From positions 181,882,541 to 181,946,540 of the forward strand of contig CM060846.1 of NCBI GenBank assembly GCA_030762175.1: a stretch of 64,000 bases of DNA. The letters are read 5' to 3'. Under the pieces are notes generated by a model. That model searched no databases. It was not told the origin of the DNA and saw only the letters and a list, made by a program, of their open reading frames with translations. Below, piece by piece: positions 11,291 through 21,227 of the stretch. Origin of the DNA: Metallyticus violacea. Lineage: Eukaryota; Arthropoda; Insecta; Mantodea; Metallyticidae. Every line of letters begins with the position of its first letter. Position 1 is the stretch's first letter. Position numbers and translations under genes: made by a program.

Positions 11291-12286
11291 TGTCCAAATT
11301 GATGAAATAAATACGATACAATACGATATGAAAAGAATACCGTGAGCAAAAATTCCTCGTAATGTTAAAACATAACTTGACGCATCAGAAAATATTTATT
11401 TTGGGTGAGCAAGAGAAATAGGACACTCTAAATATAGGTATATGTCGTATCTTATCGGTGAACAAAACCTCCAATGAAAATATATATATATATATATATA
11501 TATAAAGTAACTCATAAATAACAGTACAGCTAACAGAATAGAAACTTAAATTAATAAAACACCGAATAGATATAGAAATAAGACAATATTCAGAATCGCT
11601 TAAGGCAGAAAAAAGGTGAACGTTGTAAAAGTAAATATTCACTCTGGAACTTAACTAATGATTGGAAACAGTATAAGCAAGCCACGAGAGGAAAAGTGGC
11701 GATTGAAAAATAAATGAGTGTGCTTTATTAATAGTTTAATATAAATATTTATATTAATAATGGGTTAAATTAAACATAAATATAAATATATTTACAGTAG
11801 GATAGACTATGTTGGGCAAAAGGTAATGCACACTATTTGAACAGAATGTTTATAATTGTAGAAGTGGGACAAAGCAAGTGTAGGTGTTGAACCAAAATAA
11901 AATGCTTTGCAAAATTTGCAATACGAACCATTGAAAATTTTCTTTTAGTCAAAGTTAAATTGTGAGGAAATATTTAATTCTCTGGTGAAATTGCAATGAA
12001 CTAGCACCAGATTTTGCATCAGGTGTTGGCATGGATATGTGCCTGCGAATGGACAGGGCAATTAGGATGGAGATAGGTTGTTGCTAAATACACTTTTAAG
12101 ACTGGGGGTGACCTAAACAAATTTAGAATACTTACTAAATTCAGTAATAGCATATAGCGACCTTCATCCAAAATAGGTTTACACTCATAATTCAAATGTT
12201 GTAACTGGTTATAAGGTTGATGAATTTGTTTTTGGAAGTTTTTGGTTTGCATTGGAATTTTTTGTGTAATGGGGAAATACGGGATT
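11291..12286. other. No recognised gene; AT-rich, (TA)n
   Basis: No coding signal I can support. A (TA)n run of about 24 bp lies at 11,481-11,504. An 85-codon minus frame across it and a 77-codon frame at 12,019-12,252 have no recognisable family. Confidence 0.5.
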
Positions 12287-12296
12287 GTAATTAATG

Positions 12297-12591
12297 CTTT
12301 TTGTTTGTTTATTTACGAACGCTCTTCAAATTCTCAGGTCATCGGCGTCTCATTCTATTCAGGGCGTGAAACGGCCGACAAATTTTGCTCAGAGGCCTTT
12401 CTTTCAGGCTTGAAGTTCTTTTTCTTGCCTTAAATGTACGACACGGGACCCATGGCTTTACTTCCCTTCCGAAAGAAGACATACTTAGGATTTTTACGCC
12501 CGAAAAAACCCATCGATCCTGCCCGGGTATAAACCCGCGATTTGGGTATAGATGGTAAGTATGGTTACTACTACACCACCAGGACCGAGTA
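12297..12591 (-). mobile_element. SINE family A, copy 3
   Basis: Minus-strand copy with a full body and tRNA-like head, flanked by a 10-bp duplication (GTAATTAATG at 12,287-12,296 and 12,592-12,601). The 121-codon minus frame that crosses it is a by-product of the repeat and not a gene. Confidence 0.88.
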
Positions 12592-12601
12592 GTAATTAAT
12601 G

Positions 12602-13661
12602 TGGGGAAACGTAGTGTATATATATATATATATAAATAAATATAAACTACGAAACATTTAAAACGATGAATATAAGCACGAACTGCTACATGATTGTTAA
12701 ACACTTCATATAGTAAATAAATGAATTATATGCAATCACAGTGATGATGCAAAAACTGAAAAAGTTCATAGCTAGTTGTGATATATTTAGCAAATATAAA
12801 CTTTGGGTGTTGATACGAACATAGCGCAATATCAGTAACTATGAATAAGAATTTAATCGAGGGTGAAAGAGAAAGATGCGTTCTATTGTATATTCAATTA
12901 GAAAAATTAATTTGTTACCTAAAACAGGGAACAAATTCTTTTAAATGCATTTATTTTTAGCTATCCAGCATAAAGAACGGATATGTTATTAATTTCATCT
13001 CATTGAAAAAAAAAAACAAATTAACATATTCCAAATGCTCTCTAGCACTATAATAGCTACAAATATACACAGCAAAGTACTAATTCTGGGTGTGTAAATC
13101 CGCCAAATTAGGATTTACTTTTTCCGTTTCTCAAACAAAGGTTATGTATCGAGTTTTTTCAGAATGTTTAACATCCAGATTTATTCGGCTGGTAAAAGTT
13201 ATTATTACTACTTTATAATCCGCATGTTTTTAAAAAACCGACTTAGAAATGCTGATAGTTAATACCTTATTTTCAGAGATCATTGCAAGCAAACGTCTTC
13301 ATAACAAAGAAGTCGATCGAATCGTGAAACCTAGGTAAATTTGCATTACACTAGACCTTAAGTGTTAAATTTAAGCATTCTGGTCATTTAAAGAAAATGC
13401 CGCTTTGCACCTTAACCAGACAGAATAATCTGCGATTGCAAAATATACCATTCATGGAATATGAATTTTTAAAAAGGAAGTAATGTAAAAAAACAGATAT
13501 TTTAATTCGGTTAGGAGAGAGACCTTAGAAGTAGCGTAACACCCAAATAATATATAAAAAAAGAATTCAACTACGTGAAACGTGGAATTCGTTATTGCTC
13601 AATAAACGTCTGCACTAAAAATCTCCCACCACTTCTATTCTGCAATATCAAACGGTACTGT
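12602..13661. other. No recognised gene
   Basis: AT-rich spacer between a SINE and the Ty3/gypsy element. It includes a short (TA)n run just inside its left edge (12,617-12,634). Nothing coding is supported. Confidence 0.5.
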
Positions 13662-13665
13662 CACT
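13662..13665. repeat. Target-site duplication CACT, left
   Basis: CACT directly outside the 3' LTR matches CACT at 22,192-22,195 outside the 5' LTR. It fits only if the 3' LTR is taken to start at 13,666, one 17-bp unit further out than in the 5' LTR. Confidence 0.75.
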
Positions 13666-14646
13666 TGCAGTCGTAATAGATTTGCAGTCGGAATAAGTTT
13701 GCAGTCGGAATAAGATGTTTGGCCTCCAAGTTGGATCTGAGTTCGATGATTGGGGGAGGGTTTTGTTGATTTAAATTAACAAACGGCTAGTTGTTGACCT
13801 CCTCTTCTTCTGCTGCCTAACATTACTGCAATCCCGGGCTAGCTTTGGTGAGTGCTGGAATTTTATGGCCTGTTTCAGGTCCAAGGGATAGGTCTAGGAA
13901 CTTCACGAACACAAGTAGAACTCCCTATAATAAGACCATTTATTTACAGTAAATTGAGTTAGGTGTTCGACGATCGCCTTTAAGATTTTGAGAAAACGTA
14001 TGAGTTTGCTGGCAACTCGCTTAATAAATTCGAGTCTATATAAAATGTCCAATCAGTATCTTCCTCAACACTACTCACTCTCCTTCTCGCGGCACAATAA
14101 CTATCAGTTAATAGTTTTACGTCGCCTCTTATGAAAACGGTCTCTCGAAGTGCTCTGGTCGAATGCGAATGCCTTCCTTCTCTCTATTGCACCCCCTTTT
14201 TCTCTGTGAGTCCTAGTCTAATGTCAAGTGCAATTTATGACACCCACAAGGTTCCGTGTCGTCAATAGACGATAATTGACCAGTCTGTTCTGTCTTTGAA
14301 CACAAAACTAGCCTTTTCTGTCCTTTTATTCCATAACTAACGACCTGACCCTGTCAGTTTTTCAAACTCTTAAGGCAGACCCTTGGCACAAAAGACTTAA
14401 AAATATACAAAGGAAAGGACATCTGGTTTTTCTCGTCCCCTTTACAATACACTCTATCTGCCTTATGTCTAAAAGTCTGGTAAACAAGTTACTCTCTTAC
14501 TTTTGAAATACCTAAAGGACTTAATGATAAATATACATACACATAGACTGTACAAATTGATTACACTAAGGTTTACAATCCATATAATTAATTGTGCTAT
14601 CTAAATAAATATAAACATGGGGTTAAAGTCATTTTATATTGTTTCA
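13666..14646 (-). repeat. 3' LTR, 981 bp
   Basis: The terminal repeat is nearly identical to 21,228-22,191, with about 13 substitutions over 964 aligned positions counted by eye. On the plus strand it begins with three 17-bp units (TGCAGTCGTAATAGATT, TGCAGTCGGAATAAGTT, TGCAGTCGGAATAAGAT), where the 5' LTR has two. In the sense direction it starts TGAAAC and ends TGCA. TATATAAAA-like and AATAAA-like stretches occur inside, but I cannot assign the R boundaries. Confidence 0.92.
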
Positions 14647-14660
14647 AATGCCCCCGTCTT
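14647..14660 (-). promoter_or_regulatory. Polypurine tract
   Basis: In the sense direction AAGACGGGGGCATT lies immediately upstream of the 3' LTR start TGAAAC. A G-rich purine stretch here is where plus-strand DNA priming occurs in LTR elements. It is interrupted by pyrimidines, so the exact primer core is uncertain. Confidence 0.65.
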
Positions 14661-15210
14661 TAAGTTTCTTGTCCGATCCGGGCAAGAAAGTTTAAGACGT
14701 ATTCCCGTGAAATCTAAAATTAATTATATGAATGGTCACTTCCTTATGAACTACACAATAAATTGATCTTTATATCTGTTTCTTCAGAGTCTTCTCTTAT
14801 TACAGTACATTCTATCTTTTTAGGGTTTGATACACTGTCTGTATTGTTCTTCACAATTTTTTTATAAGAGTTCACCAAAATATCCCTGTATTTAATTACA
14901 CTAATTGTCAACATAGAACAGGAATTGTCATGATTGGTATATTTTATTCTTCTTTAATGCATTAGTTTGCACTTTTATTCTCATTTTTATAGCAACTTTC
15001 ACTATACCACACTTTCACTCTCATAAGTGCATTGTTGACATTCACTCATACACTTAAGGTTACTTATTCTAAAGTACAATAGTTTTATCTTAACAATTTA
15101 TCATGCAAGTGCTCAAGTTAAATTATACCCTTGGTACAAGTAACACCTACATGAGAATATATCTATGGGATAAAAATATGTCAAACCGTTCATTTCCAAT
15201 CATATGGGAT
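14661..15210. other. Untranslated spacer between integrase and 3' LTR
   Basis: About 550 bp with no open frame of note and no env-like sequence. It is the 3' untranslated part of the retrotransposon. Confidence 0.7.
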
Positions 15211-16530
15211 TTATTGGAATTGTCCATTTTCACTTTCCTCAAGAGTCTTAAAAGGACGGAGTAACTGCTTATGATAATTGCCGATTACTTTTCCGGTTTT
15301 CTGGTCCACTAACTTAAAGGTATGTTCCCCAAATTGTTTCTCAATTTCGTAAGGTCCTTTGTAAATTAATCCCATTCTGTGATAATACCCTTTGAGTCGA
15401 TTAGACAAATGTTTATCCTTGACAAGAACTAGGTCTTTAATGGTCGGATTCCATTTATGCTTCCTCCTTATCACTTTTGCTAGGCGCTTCTCCGCTTTAT
15501 GCCTTATCCTGTGGAGCATTTTCTGGCATAGTTCTTCATCTGTCATTTTTTTCTTCCCAGTCGGAAGTGCAGTGGGTAGTCCAGGTATAAGAATATCTGG
15601 TTCCTGGTTCATTATAGTTTTTACTGGAGCTATGCGTGTAATAGGATTAATAGAATTATTTATAACACGTTCTATTACGGGACAGTAAGTCACCCAGTTT
15701 GACTGTTGTTTATGGCAAAGAATACGGAAGTATGTTGAAACATCTTTCACAGCTCTCTCCGCAGGGTTACCTTGCGGGGAAGTATAACGAGCAATTATAC
15801 AATTTTATTCCGCGCTGTTCTAGGGTTAGTCGAAAAAATTTACTCTTAAATATGGTGGCATTATCCGATAGAATTGCTTTTATTTCTCCATAGTTCCTAA
15901 TATAATCATCTGTTATTTTCCTCAAACATGTCTTGCTCATAATCTCTTTTAAAGGATATATTTTCACAAATTTAGAAAAGACATCATATAAGATTAACAC
16001 ATATCTATGTCCAAATTGACCACGTGGCATTTCTCCGTGGGTGTCCATTGTGACTAGCGCTCGCGGACTTTCTCTGATAATGGTCTTAGGTTCTATGTCA
16101 TATTTAATATTAAATGGTTTTGCCTTCTGGCAAAGTTCACATGCAGCAATGATTTTTCTAGTTTTCTTGGCTAAGTGCTTCACATAGAAATTCTCCGCTG
16201 TATTTAAACACACTCTTTCTGTTCCCGAATGAATCATAGAGATATGAAAGGCTTGAATTAATTTGTTGACCATCTCTCTTGGAATGATAGGCTTCCATCG
16301 TTGTTCATCTTTTCCATGTAATTTGTACAAGATATTATTTCGCCTTGCTATGGTACCCGAAGTACTAGTACTTAATTCCGGAGCATCCATCATTAATTGG
16401 TTCAGCTCATTGTCAGCGGTTTGTAATTGGGCCAAATTTTGGAAGTCCTTTCTGACGGATTTTTCGAGGCTATTATCCAACTTCATTACGGTGATTTCAT
16501 AGTTTGGATTATGGATGGCCTCAGGCATGT
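15211..16530 (-). pseudogene. Integrase region of Ty3/gypsy pol, frameshifted
   Basis: Integrase joins element cDNA into host DNA. The N-terminal zinc-binding part is seen in HISMIHSGTERV followed by CELCQK (about 16,120-16,250). The catalytic core shows the first Asp in TMDTHGE (about 16,045) and the second in LSDNATIF (about 15,855). The region carrying the catalytic Glu (NPAERAVKD, about 15,750-15,770) is in another frame because of an indel near 15,785. The C-terminal part ends at 15,211 with a chromodomain-free basic tail containing DLVLVKDKHL and GPYEI motifs. It follows RNase H without a gap. Function is lost unless the indel is an assembly error. Confidence 0.88.
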
Positions 16531-17069
16531 TTTCCGTATGCTTTAGTCGAGAAAGTATATCGCTAAAGATGTTATTCTTCCCCGGAACATGCTCAATAGT
16601 AATGTCGTAGGCCATTATCTCGTGAATGTATCGTGAGATACTAGAGCTAGTGAGTTTGCATCGATGAATGAATGAAAGGCTTAAATGATCTGTTCGCAGA
16701 ATAATTTTTTTGTTGAATATGAACATCCTAAACTTTTGTAAAGCGAAATATACAGCAGCGATTTCCAATTCGTAATGCACGCATTCGCTTCTGTCTTGGA
16801 GCATCCTCGAGAGGCAGTCGCTATCACGTGTTGTGATGAGTCTTCGTCTTGTTGCATCAACACGGCTCCAAATCCTTTACATGACGCATCTGTATAAATG
16901 AGGTATGGCAGGTCGTTCCTAGGTCTCTCCGTAGGATCGCCTGTTGGAACAGCTCTTTAATATTCTCAAAAGCAGTTTGCTCGTTCTGCGTCCATCGCCA
17001 TTTTGTTCCTGATCTTAACAATTCTCTTAATGGCGCTGCTATAGAGGCATAGTTAATTAGAAATCTAGA
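16531..17069 (-). pseudogene. RNase H region of Ty3/gypsy pol, frameshifted
   Basis: This domain removes the RNA strand during reverse transcription. YTDASCKGFGAVL (about 16,870-16,905) carries the first catalytic Asp. YELEIAAVYFAL (about 16,740-16,775) carries the Glu. LRTDHLSLSFI (about 16,675-16,705) carries the next Asp. The segments lie in different frames, with a shift near 16,800. It continues directly into the integrase frame, which is open from 16,804 to 15,767. Confidence 0.85.
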
Positions 17070-17905
17070 TTAGTATTGAAGAATTCCCAAAAAGCGTCTC
17101 AACTGTCTTAAATTTTGCGGTCTTTGGGTTTCCAATATTCCCTCTACCTTTGCGGGATTGGGTTTGATTCCCTGTTCTGAGATGATGAATCCTAGAAACT
17201 CAGTTTCTTTCTTAAAGAAGGCCGTCTTTTTTAACTTTACGGTCTTACCGCTTTCTCGTAACTTAGTTAGAATGTGATCAATGTATTCTAGGTGAGTTTC
17301 TACATTATTTCCGAAAATTAAAAATGTCGTCCACATATTGGGCGGCATATTCCTTAATGGTGTCTTTAAAATTTTCATATAAGGCCCTAAGTAGTCCACT
17401 TCCGCTTGAAGAAAGACCAAATGCGCTTCTCTTGAATTGATAAGTCCGTCCATTGTGAAGAAAAGCAGTATATTTTCTCACACTCTTATCAAGCGGTATC
17501 TGCCAGAATGAAGCAGTTAAATCTAAGCTGGAAAAATACCTTCCGCTAGTGAGTCTTGTCAGCACATTATCTACAGCAATAGGCTGAAAATTGTCCGGCA
17601 CTGAATAGCTATTCAATTCTCTCGCGTCAAGAGTGACACGTTCCCCGTTATTCTTACGGACCCAGCATAATGGATTGATATAACAAGATTCGGAAATTTC
17701 AATAATTCCGTCTCGGAGCATGGAGTGAATAACTTCGTCCGCTTGGTCACGAATTGAAATTGGAATCGGCCGGTGCTTGTGTGTATAGGGCGAGATGTTC
17801 TTGACCTCGAAATGATGAACGTACTTTGTGCACTTCCCCGGAGTTCAGAAAAAGCGTCTGAGTTTTTTATAAGTATCTGCTCTAATTGTTTCCTTTGTAA
17901 TGAGT
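17070..17905 (-). pseudogene. Reverse transcriptase region, frameshifted
   Basis: The core polymerase of the element. It contains HHFEVKN and the RPIPISIRDQADEVI lead-in (about 17,735-17,820), LDARELNSYSVPD, SSLDLTASFWQIPLD, FGLSSSGSGL and the catalytic YVDD box (about 17,325), then FLGFIISEQGIKPNPAKVEGI. Breaks I can place: an indel near 17,845, an indel directly after YVDDIF near 17,318, and an in-frame TAA at 17,070 in FLGILQY. The FGLSSSG block stands where FGLxNAP is usual. Confidence 0.9.
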
Positions 17906-17942
17906 TTAAACCGTGCGCAGCTCTCGCTTTTTCCCCCAGTAA

Positions 17943-18314
17943 TTACAACCGTTCTTTATTTTTGCATACTCTTAAGTCAACGATATCTTTTCTGTTGTCT
18001 AAATTATTATTTATATTGTTTAATTTTATTGATGCTCTTAAGTTGTCCTGGCAATCTCCGCAGAATGTATAAGATTGACTACACATACTCTCCTCGTCTA
18101 TCTTGATTGTCTCATTCTCTTCATTGATTCTCATTATCATATTAGCTAAACCAATATTAATCTTCTCCACAAAAAACACGTCATCTCTAATCTCTCGATC
18201 AGCAGGTAACGGTATTAAATCTCCTCGATTTTCTTCGTTATCAAATGGTGCTGATATTAAAGCCGATGACTGATTAATTGCAATTATTTTATGTTCGAAA
18301 TTAATCACTGCCTT
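17943..18314 (-). pseudogene. pol linker between protease and RT
   Basis: Same frame as protease, separated from it by a single TAG (18,315-18,317) and closed by a TAA (17,943-17,945). It is about 123 codons, rich in Asn, Asp and Glu, with a CSQSYTFCGDC cysteine cluster. It shows no domain that I recognise. Its position suggests it is the connector found between protease and RT in gypsy-type polyproteins. Confidence 0.7.
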
Positions 18315-18626
18315 CTAAGCATAAAATGCATCACATCCTAATATGATTTCTGCTGTTAATCTAGGGACAACTAAAAACATTATTTCGAAAATATTGCCCA
18401 GAATTTGCACGTTTATCATAACTTGATATTTTACACGTTCCTTACATTTTCCTACGGCAACAGAGCAGTACACTCCACATACGGGTAAGCACATAAGTTT
18501 CACCTGATTAGCGATTAGTTTTTCATAAAAAGTATACCTACACACACTATTAGTAGCACCGGTGTCAATCAAAGCATAAGCTCGGATATCCTCTATCTGA
18601 ACTCTTATCTTTGGTGTTTCAAAATT
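18315..18626 (-). pseudogene. Aspartic protease of Ty3/gypsy pol
   Basis: The retropepsin matures Gag and Pol. The catalytic motif ALIDTGATNS is at about 18,540-18,575. The C-terminal ILGCDAF near 18,330 corresponds to the usual ILGxD motif. The frame opens after a TAA at 18,627 and ends at an in-frame TAG at 18,315. There is no ATG before the catalytic motif, as expected for a domain made by translational fusion to Gag. All frames between the gag stop and this domain contain stops, so this copy could not produce a Gag-Pol fusion. Confidence 0.85.
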
Positions 18627-18812
18627 TTAATCCCTCTCCTCTTGGTTCGGCAAAGTGTTCCTTTTAGATATCACATTCGTTTGACCCTGTTGGCGTTCCA
18701 TTGTTCTGTCTTCAGGTAAGCCTTCTTCCCAACCCTGTTCTACTCGGGTCTCTGAGAACGGGAATCGGAGTTTTCCTGCTCCCGATCATTCGATTGATGG
18801 CCTTGAATTCGA

Positions 18813-20927
18813 TCATTTTTGGATTACTTGATTCGGTGATCTGGACCTTACGTATTCTCGACTTTCTGAGATTCTGGCATTTCTTTCATCAGGGTTCCTC
18901 CCGTACACTTGATGATTTCTTGAGTTCCTTGGAGATATAGGTGTCCGCTGCCATGTTCTCTGTTCTCTCCTCCATCTCCTCGGAGATTCTTCTCGAGTCC
19001 TGTAATCATGGTATGGCTGTGGTCTTGTCGAATACTCCCTATGAGTTCTTCCTCTGCGCATCGTTTGTATCATATTTATCTGGGGCCTTCCACTATTCAT
19101 GTTCTCCACATTCGATCTGAATCGACGTGAGCCTGCCCCGTTCCCGTGAAAATTTGGTCTTGGCGGGCGGTAATTTTCTCGGTACTGCTCGTACCTGGGT
19201 TCTGCTCTTCGATGGTCCCGATGATTTTTTGTCTGCACCTCAAACGCCGTCAAAAGCTCAATCATCTGGGAAAAGTTGACTGGCTTAGCAACTATTAGAT
19301 GATTCCTGATGTGCTCGGGAAAGTGGTTAGATACCAACGTCATTAATTCCCTCTCCGACAAGGGTGGATCTAACGGTCTATTTTTCTTTCCTACAGCAAG
19401 AAAGTAGTCAACCATACTAATTCCAGTCCTAGAATCATACTTCCCATTAGAAATATGTAAATGAATGGCATTTTGGTGGGATAGACTCCAATAACGAGAC
19501 AGGAACAATACTTTGAAGTCGTTATAAGACGTGCAATCAGATAACGTAAGTTTAAACCAATCTGCCGCCTGACCTTTCAAATTCTTTCTGATAAAGATGA
19601 TCTTCATCTCTTCTGGTACCCCTTTTATGCGGAAATATTCATCCATTTCTTGGATAAACCATCTGGGATTATCTTTTCGTTCCTCATAAAAATTTGGTGG
19701 TGCGAATTCGTTAATCAGTTGGCTAGGCCACGCACAGTATGACATATTGGGCATGCATTGGTTCGTTCCGGCTCTATTACACATATTATCATTAGATACA
19801 CATGAAGACAAAGGTACATTTGCAACAGGAGCACTTACATTCACATAAGCCCTGGCCGAGGTGTCCGACAAAGATTCATGGACCTCTGCCGTATGCAAAT
19901 CACCTGGTCGTGATTCGGGCACTACATTAGGATTACTACTTATACTAGGATCAGCATCAACTACTCTACCATTACTTCTTTCCTTGCTCATTTCAGTGAC
20001 TTTCTCAGATAACTGACTTTGGTTCTTATCCAAAGATTGGATGATTGATTTTACTGATCTTAATTCTTGGTTCACTTGTTCCTCTAGTCCAGAGTACCTA
20101 TTGCTGACCACTGTTCTAAGGTCCTCTCTTTCTCTTTCCATTTCGGTTATTCTATCATCTATCCTATCTACATCTTTCCTAGCATTACTGAAATCCTGTT
20201 TCAGGTTTTCTGCCTCTTTTTCCCCATTTTTGCGGCTTTCCTGTAACTGTTTTGAGAGATCTAGTTGGGCGTTCTGAACACCATTGAATTTACTCTCGAT
20301 TTGGATGCAAAGGGATTTTTCTATTTGCTCTAATCTATTTTGAAAGTCTGTTTGTGAGTTCTCTAATTTTTGGTTAAATAGCTCCCGTGATTTTTCAAAT
20401 TTGTTACTTAACTCCAAGTGGGATTTTTCTATTTTATTACTAAGTTCCCCTTGTGATTTCTCAAATTTGTTGCTTAACTCCCCTTGTGATTTTTCAACTT
20501 TTTCAATCTTGTTGCTTAACTCCAATTTAAGTTCCCCTTGTGATTCTTCAATTTGGTTGCTTAACATCAATTTAAGTTCCCCTTGTGATTTTTCAATTTG
20601 GTTGCTTAACTCCAATTTAAGTTCCCCTTGCGATTTTTCAATTTGGTTGCTTAACTCCAATTTAAGTTCCCCTTGTGATTTTTTAAATTCGTTGCTAAAC
20701 TCCAATTTAAGTTCCCCTTGTGATTTTTTAAATTCGTTGCTTAACTCCAATTGGGATTTCATCATCTGACTAATCATGTCTATCATCCTATCCTTGCTGC
20801 CTGTTTTATCATATTGATTATTAGCATTAGATTCATGATTTACATCTACACTAACATCTCGTTCTATTCTTAGTACATTTGTTTCTGCCACTGCTGTTAT
20901 ATCTATTACGCTATCTTTACTTGCCAT
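18813..20927 (-). CDS. Gag-like protein with long coiled coil, intact
   Basis: An open frame of about 704 codons from ATG at 20,927 (good context, AACATGG); the frame extends 17 further codons without being needed. Gag forms the particle that packages element RNA. Order: a short acidic N-terminus; a long coiled coil (about residues 50-330) built partly of repeated 15-residue units of the KSQGELKLELSNQIE type; a Ser/Asn-rich linker; a capsid-like retrotransposon gag domain (about residues 400-560, with PRWFIQEMDEYF, AADWFKLTL and MVDYFLAVGK); then a very Arg-rich tail. No CCHC zinc knuckle is visible, so the basic tail may bind RNA instead. It is the only substantial frame of this element that remains open. 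Confidence 0.88.
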   Translation of the reverse strand: MASKDSVIDITAVAETNVLRIERDVSVDVNHESNANNQYDKTGSKDRMIDMISQMMKSQLELSNEFKKSQGELKLEFSNEFKKSQGELKLELSNQIEKSQGELKLELSNQIEKSQGELKLMLSNQIEESQGELKLELSNKIEKVEKSQGELSNKFEKSQGELSNKIEKSHLELSNKFEKSRELFNQKLENSQTDFQNRLEQIEKSLCIQIESKFNGVQNAQLDLSKQLQESRKNGEKEAENLKQDFSNARKDVDRIDDRITEMEREREDLRTVVSNRYSGLEEQVNQELRSVKSIIQSLDKNQSQLSEKVTEMSKERSNGRVVDADPSISSNPNVVPESRPGDLHTAEVHESLSDTSARAYVNVSAPVANVPLSSCVSNDNMCNRAGTNQCMPNMSYCAWPSQLINEFAPPNFYEERKDNPRWFIQEMDEYFRIKGVPEEMKIIFIRKNLKGQAADWFKLTLSDCTSYNDFKVLFLSRYWSLSHQNAIHLHISNGKYDSRTGISMVDYFLAVGKKNRPLDPPLSERELMTLVSNHFPEHIRNHLIVAKPVNFSQMIELLTAFEVQTKNHRDHRRAEPRYEQYRENYRPPRPNFHGNGAGSRRFRSNVENMNSGRPQINMIQTMRRGRTHREYSTRPQPYHDYRTREESPRRWRREQRTWQRTPISPRNSRNHQVYGRNPDERNARISESREYVRSRSPNQVIQK
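20532..20756 (-). repeat. 45-bp tandem repeat inside gag
   Basis: Five nearly identical 45-bp units start near 20,532, 20,577, 20,622, 20,667 and 20,712, each encoding 15 residues. Shorter variant units continue at 20,400-20,530. The multiple-of-three unit keeps the gag frame open and lengthens its coiled coil. Confidence 0.88.
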
Positions 20928-21207
20928 GTTGAGTTTCCTACTTCTTAGCCACATATAATTACTTAAACACTTCTGCACACTGTAAAGTTTCTAAAAAAAA
21001 TAATCTCAACTCTGTCTGTAACTTATTTCTTTTCCCCTGGCGTTGGACGATCCTCGCTGTAGTTGGCAGAGCTTCCGTGTTGTCGGCAGGCCGGCCCTCC
21101 TCTTGTGGTGACGTCTCCGTGCAGTGGCATCTGCTTCCTTCTGTTTAGGAGTTCTTCTACTTCAGCTGTGAAGATTCCTGGAAGTCTTCATTTCCAGCTC
21201 GTGCACG
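20928..21207 (-). other. 5' leader of the Ty3/gypsy element
   Basis: The untranslated stretch between primer-binding site and gag start. It is more GC-rich than its surroundings and contains no frame linked to gag. It would be expected to hold packaging signals, but I cannot identify them. Confidence 0.6.
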
Positions 21208-21225
21208 CCATCTCGCTGGGCGCCA
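21208..21225 (-). promoter_or_regulatory. Primer-binding site, tRNA-Lys type
   Basis: In the sense direction the 5' LTR ends ...ACTACA, then AA, then TGGCGCCCAGCGAGATGG. The first nine bases match the 3' end of eukaryotic tRNA-Lys, and TGGCGCCC is also used by gypsy and lentiviruses. Complementarity fades after that, so the exact tRNA is an inference. Confidence 0.75.
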
Positions 21226-21227
21226 TT

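Noticed and set aside
13664..13720. CRISPR-like short direct repeats
   Set aside because: Three contiguous 17-bp units without spacers at an LTR edge, in eukaryotic DNA.
14661..15210. Env gene of an errantivirus-type element
   Set aside because: There is no open frame or membrane-protein-like sequence between integrase and the 3' LTR.
20401..20769. 122-codon plus-strand repetitive frame
   Set aside because: It is the antisense shadow of the 45-bp repeats in gag.
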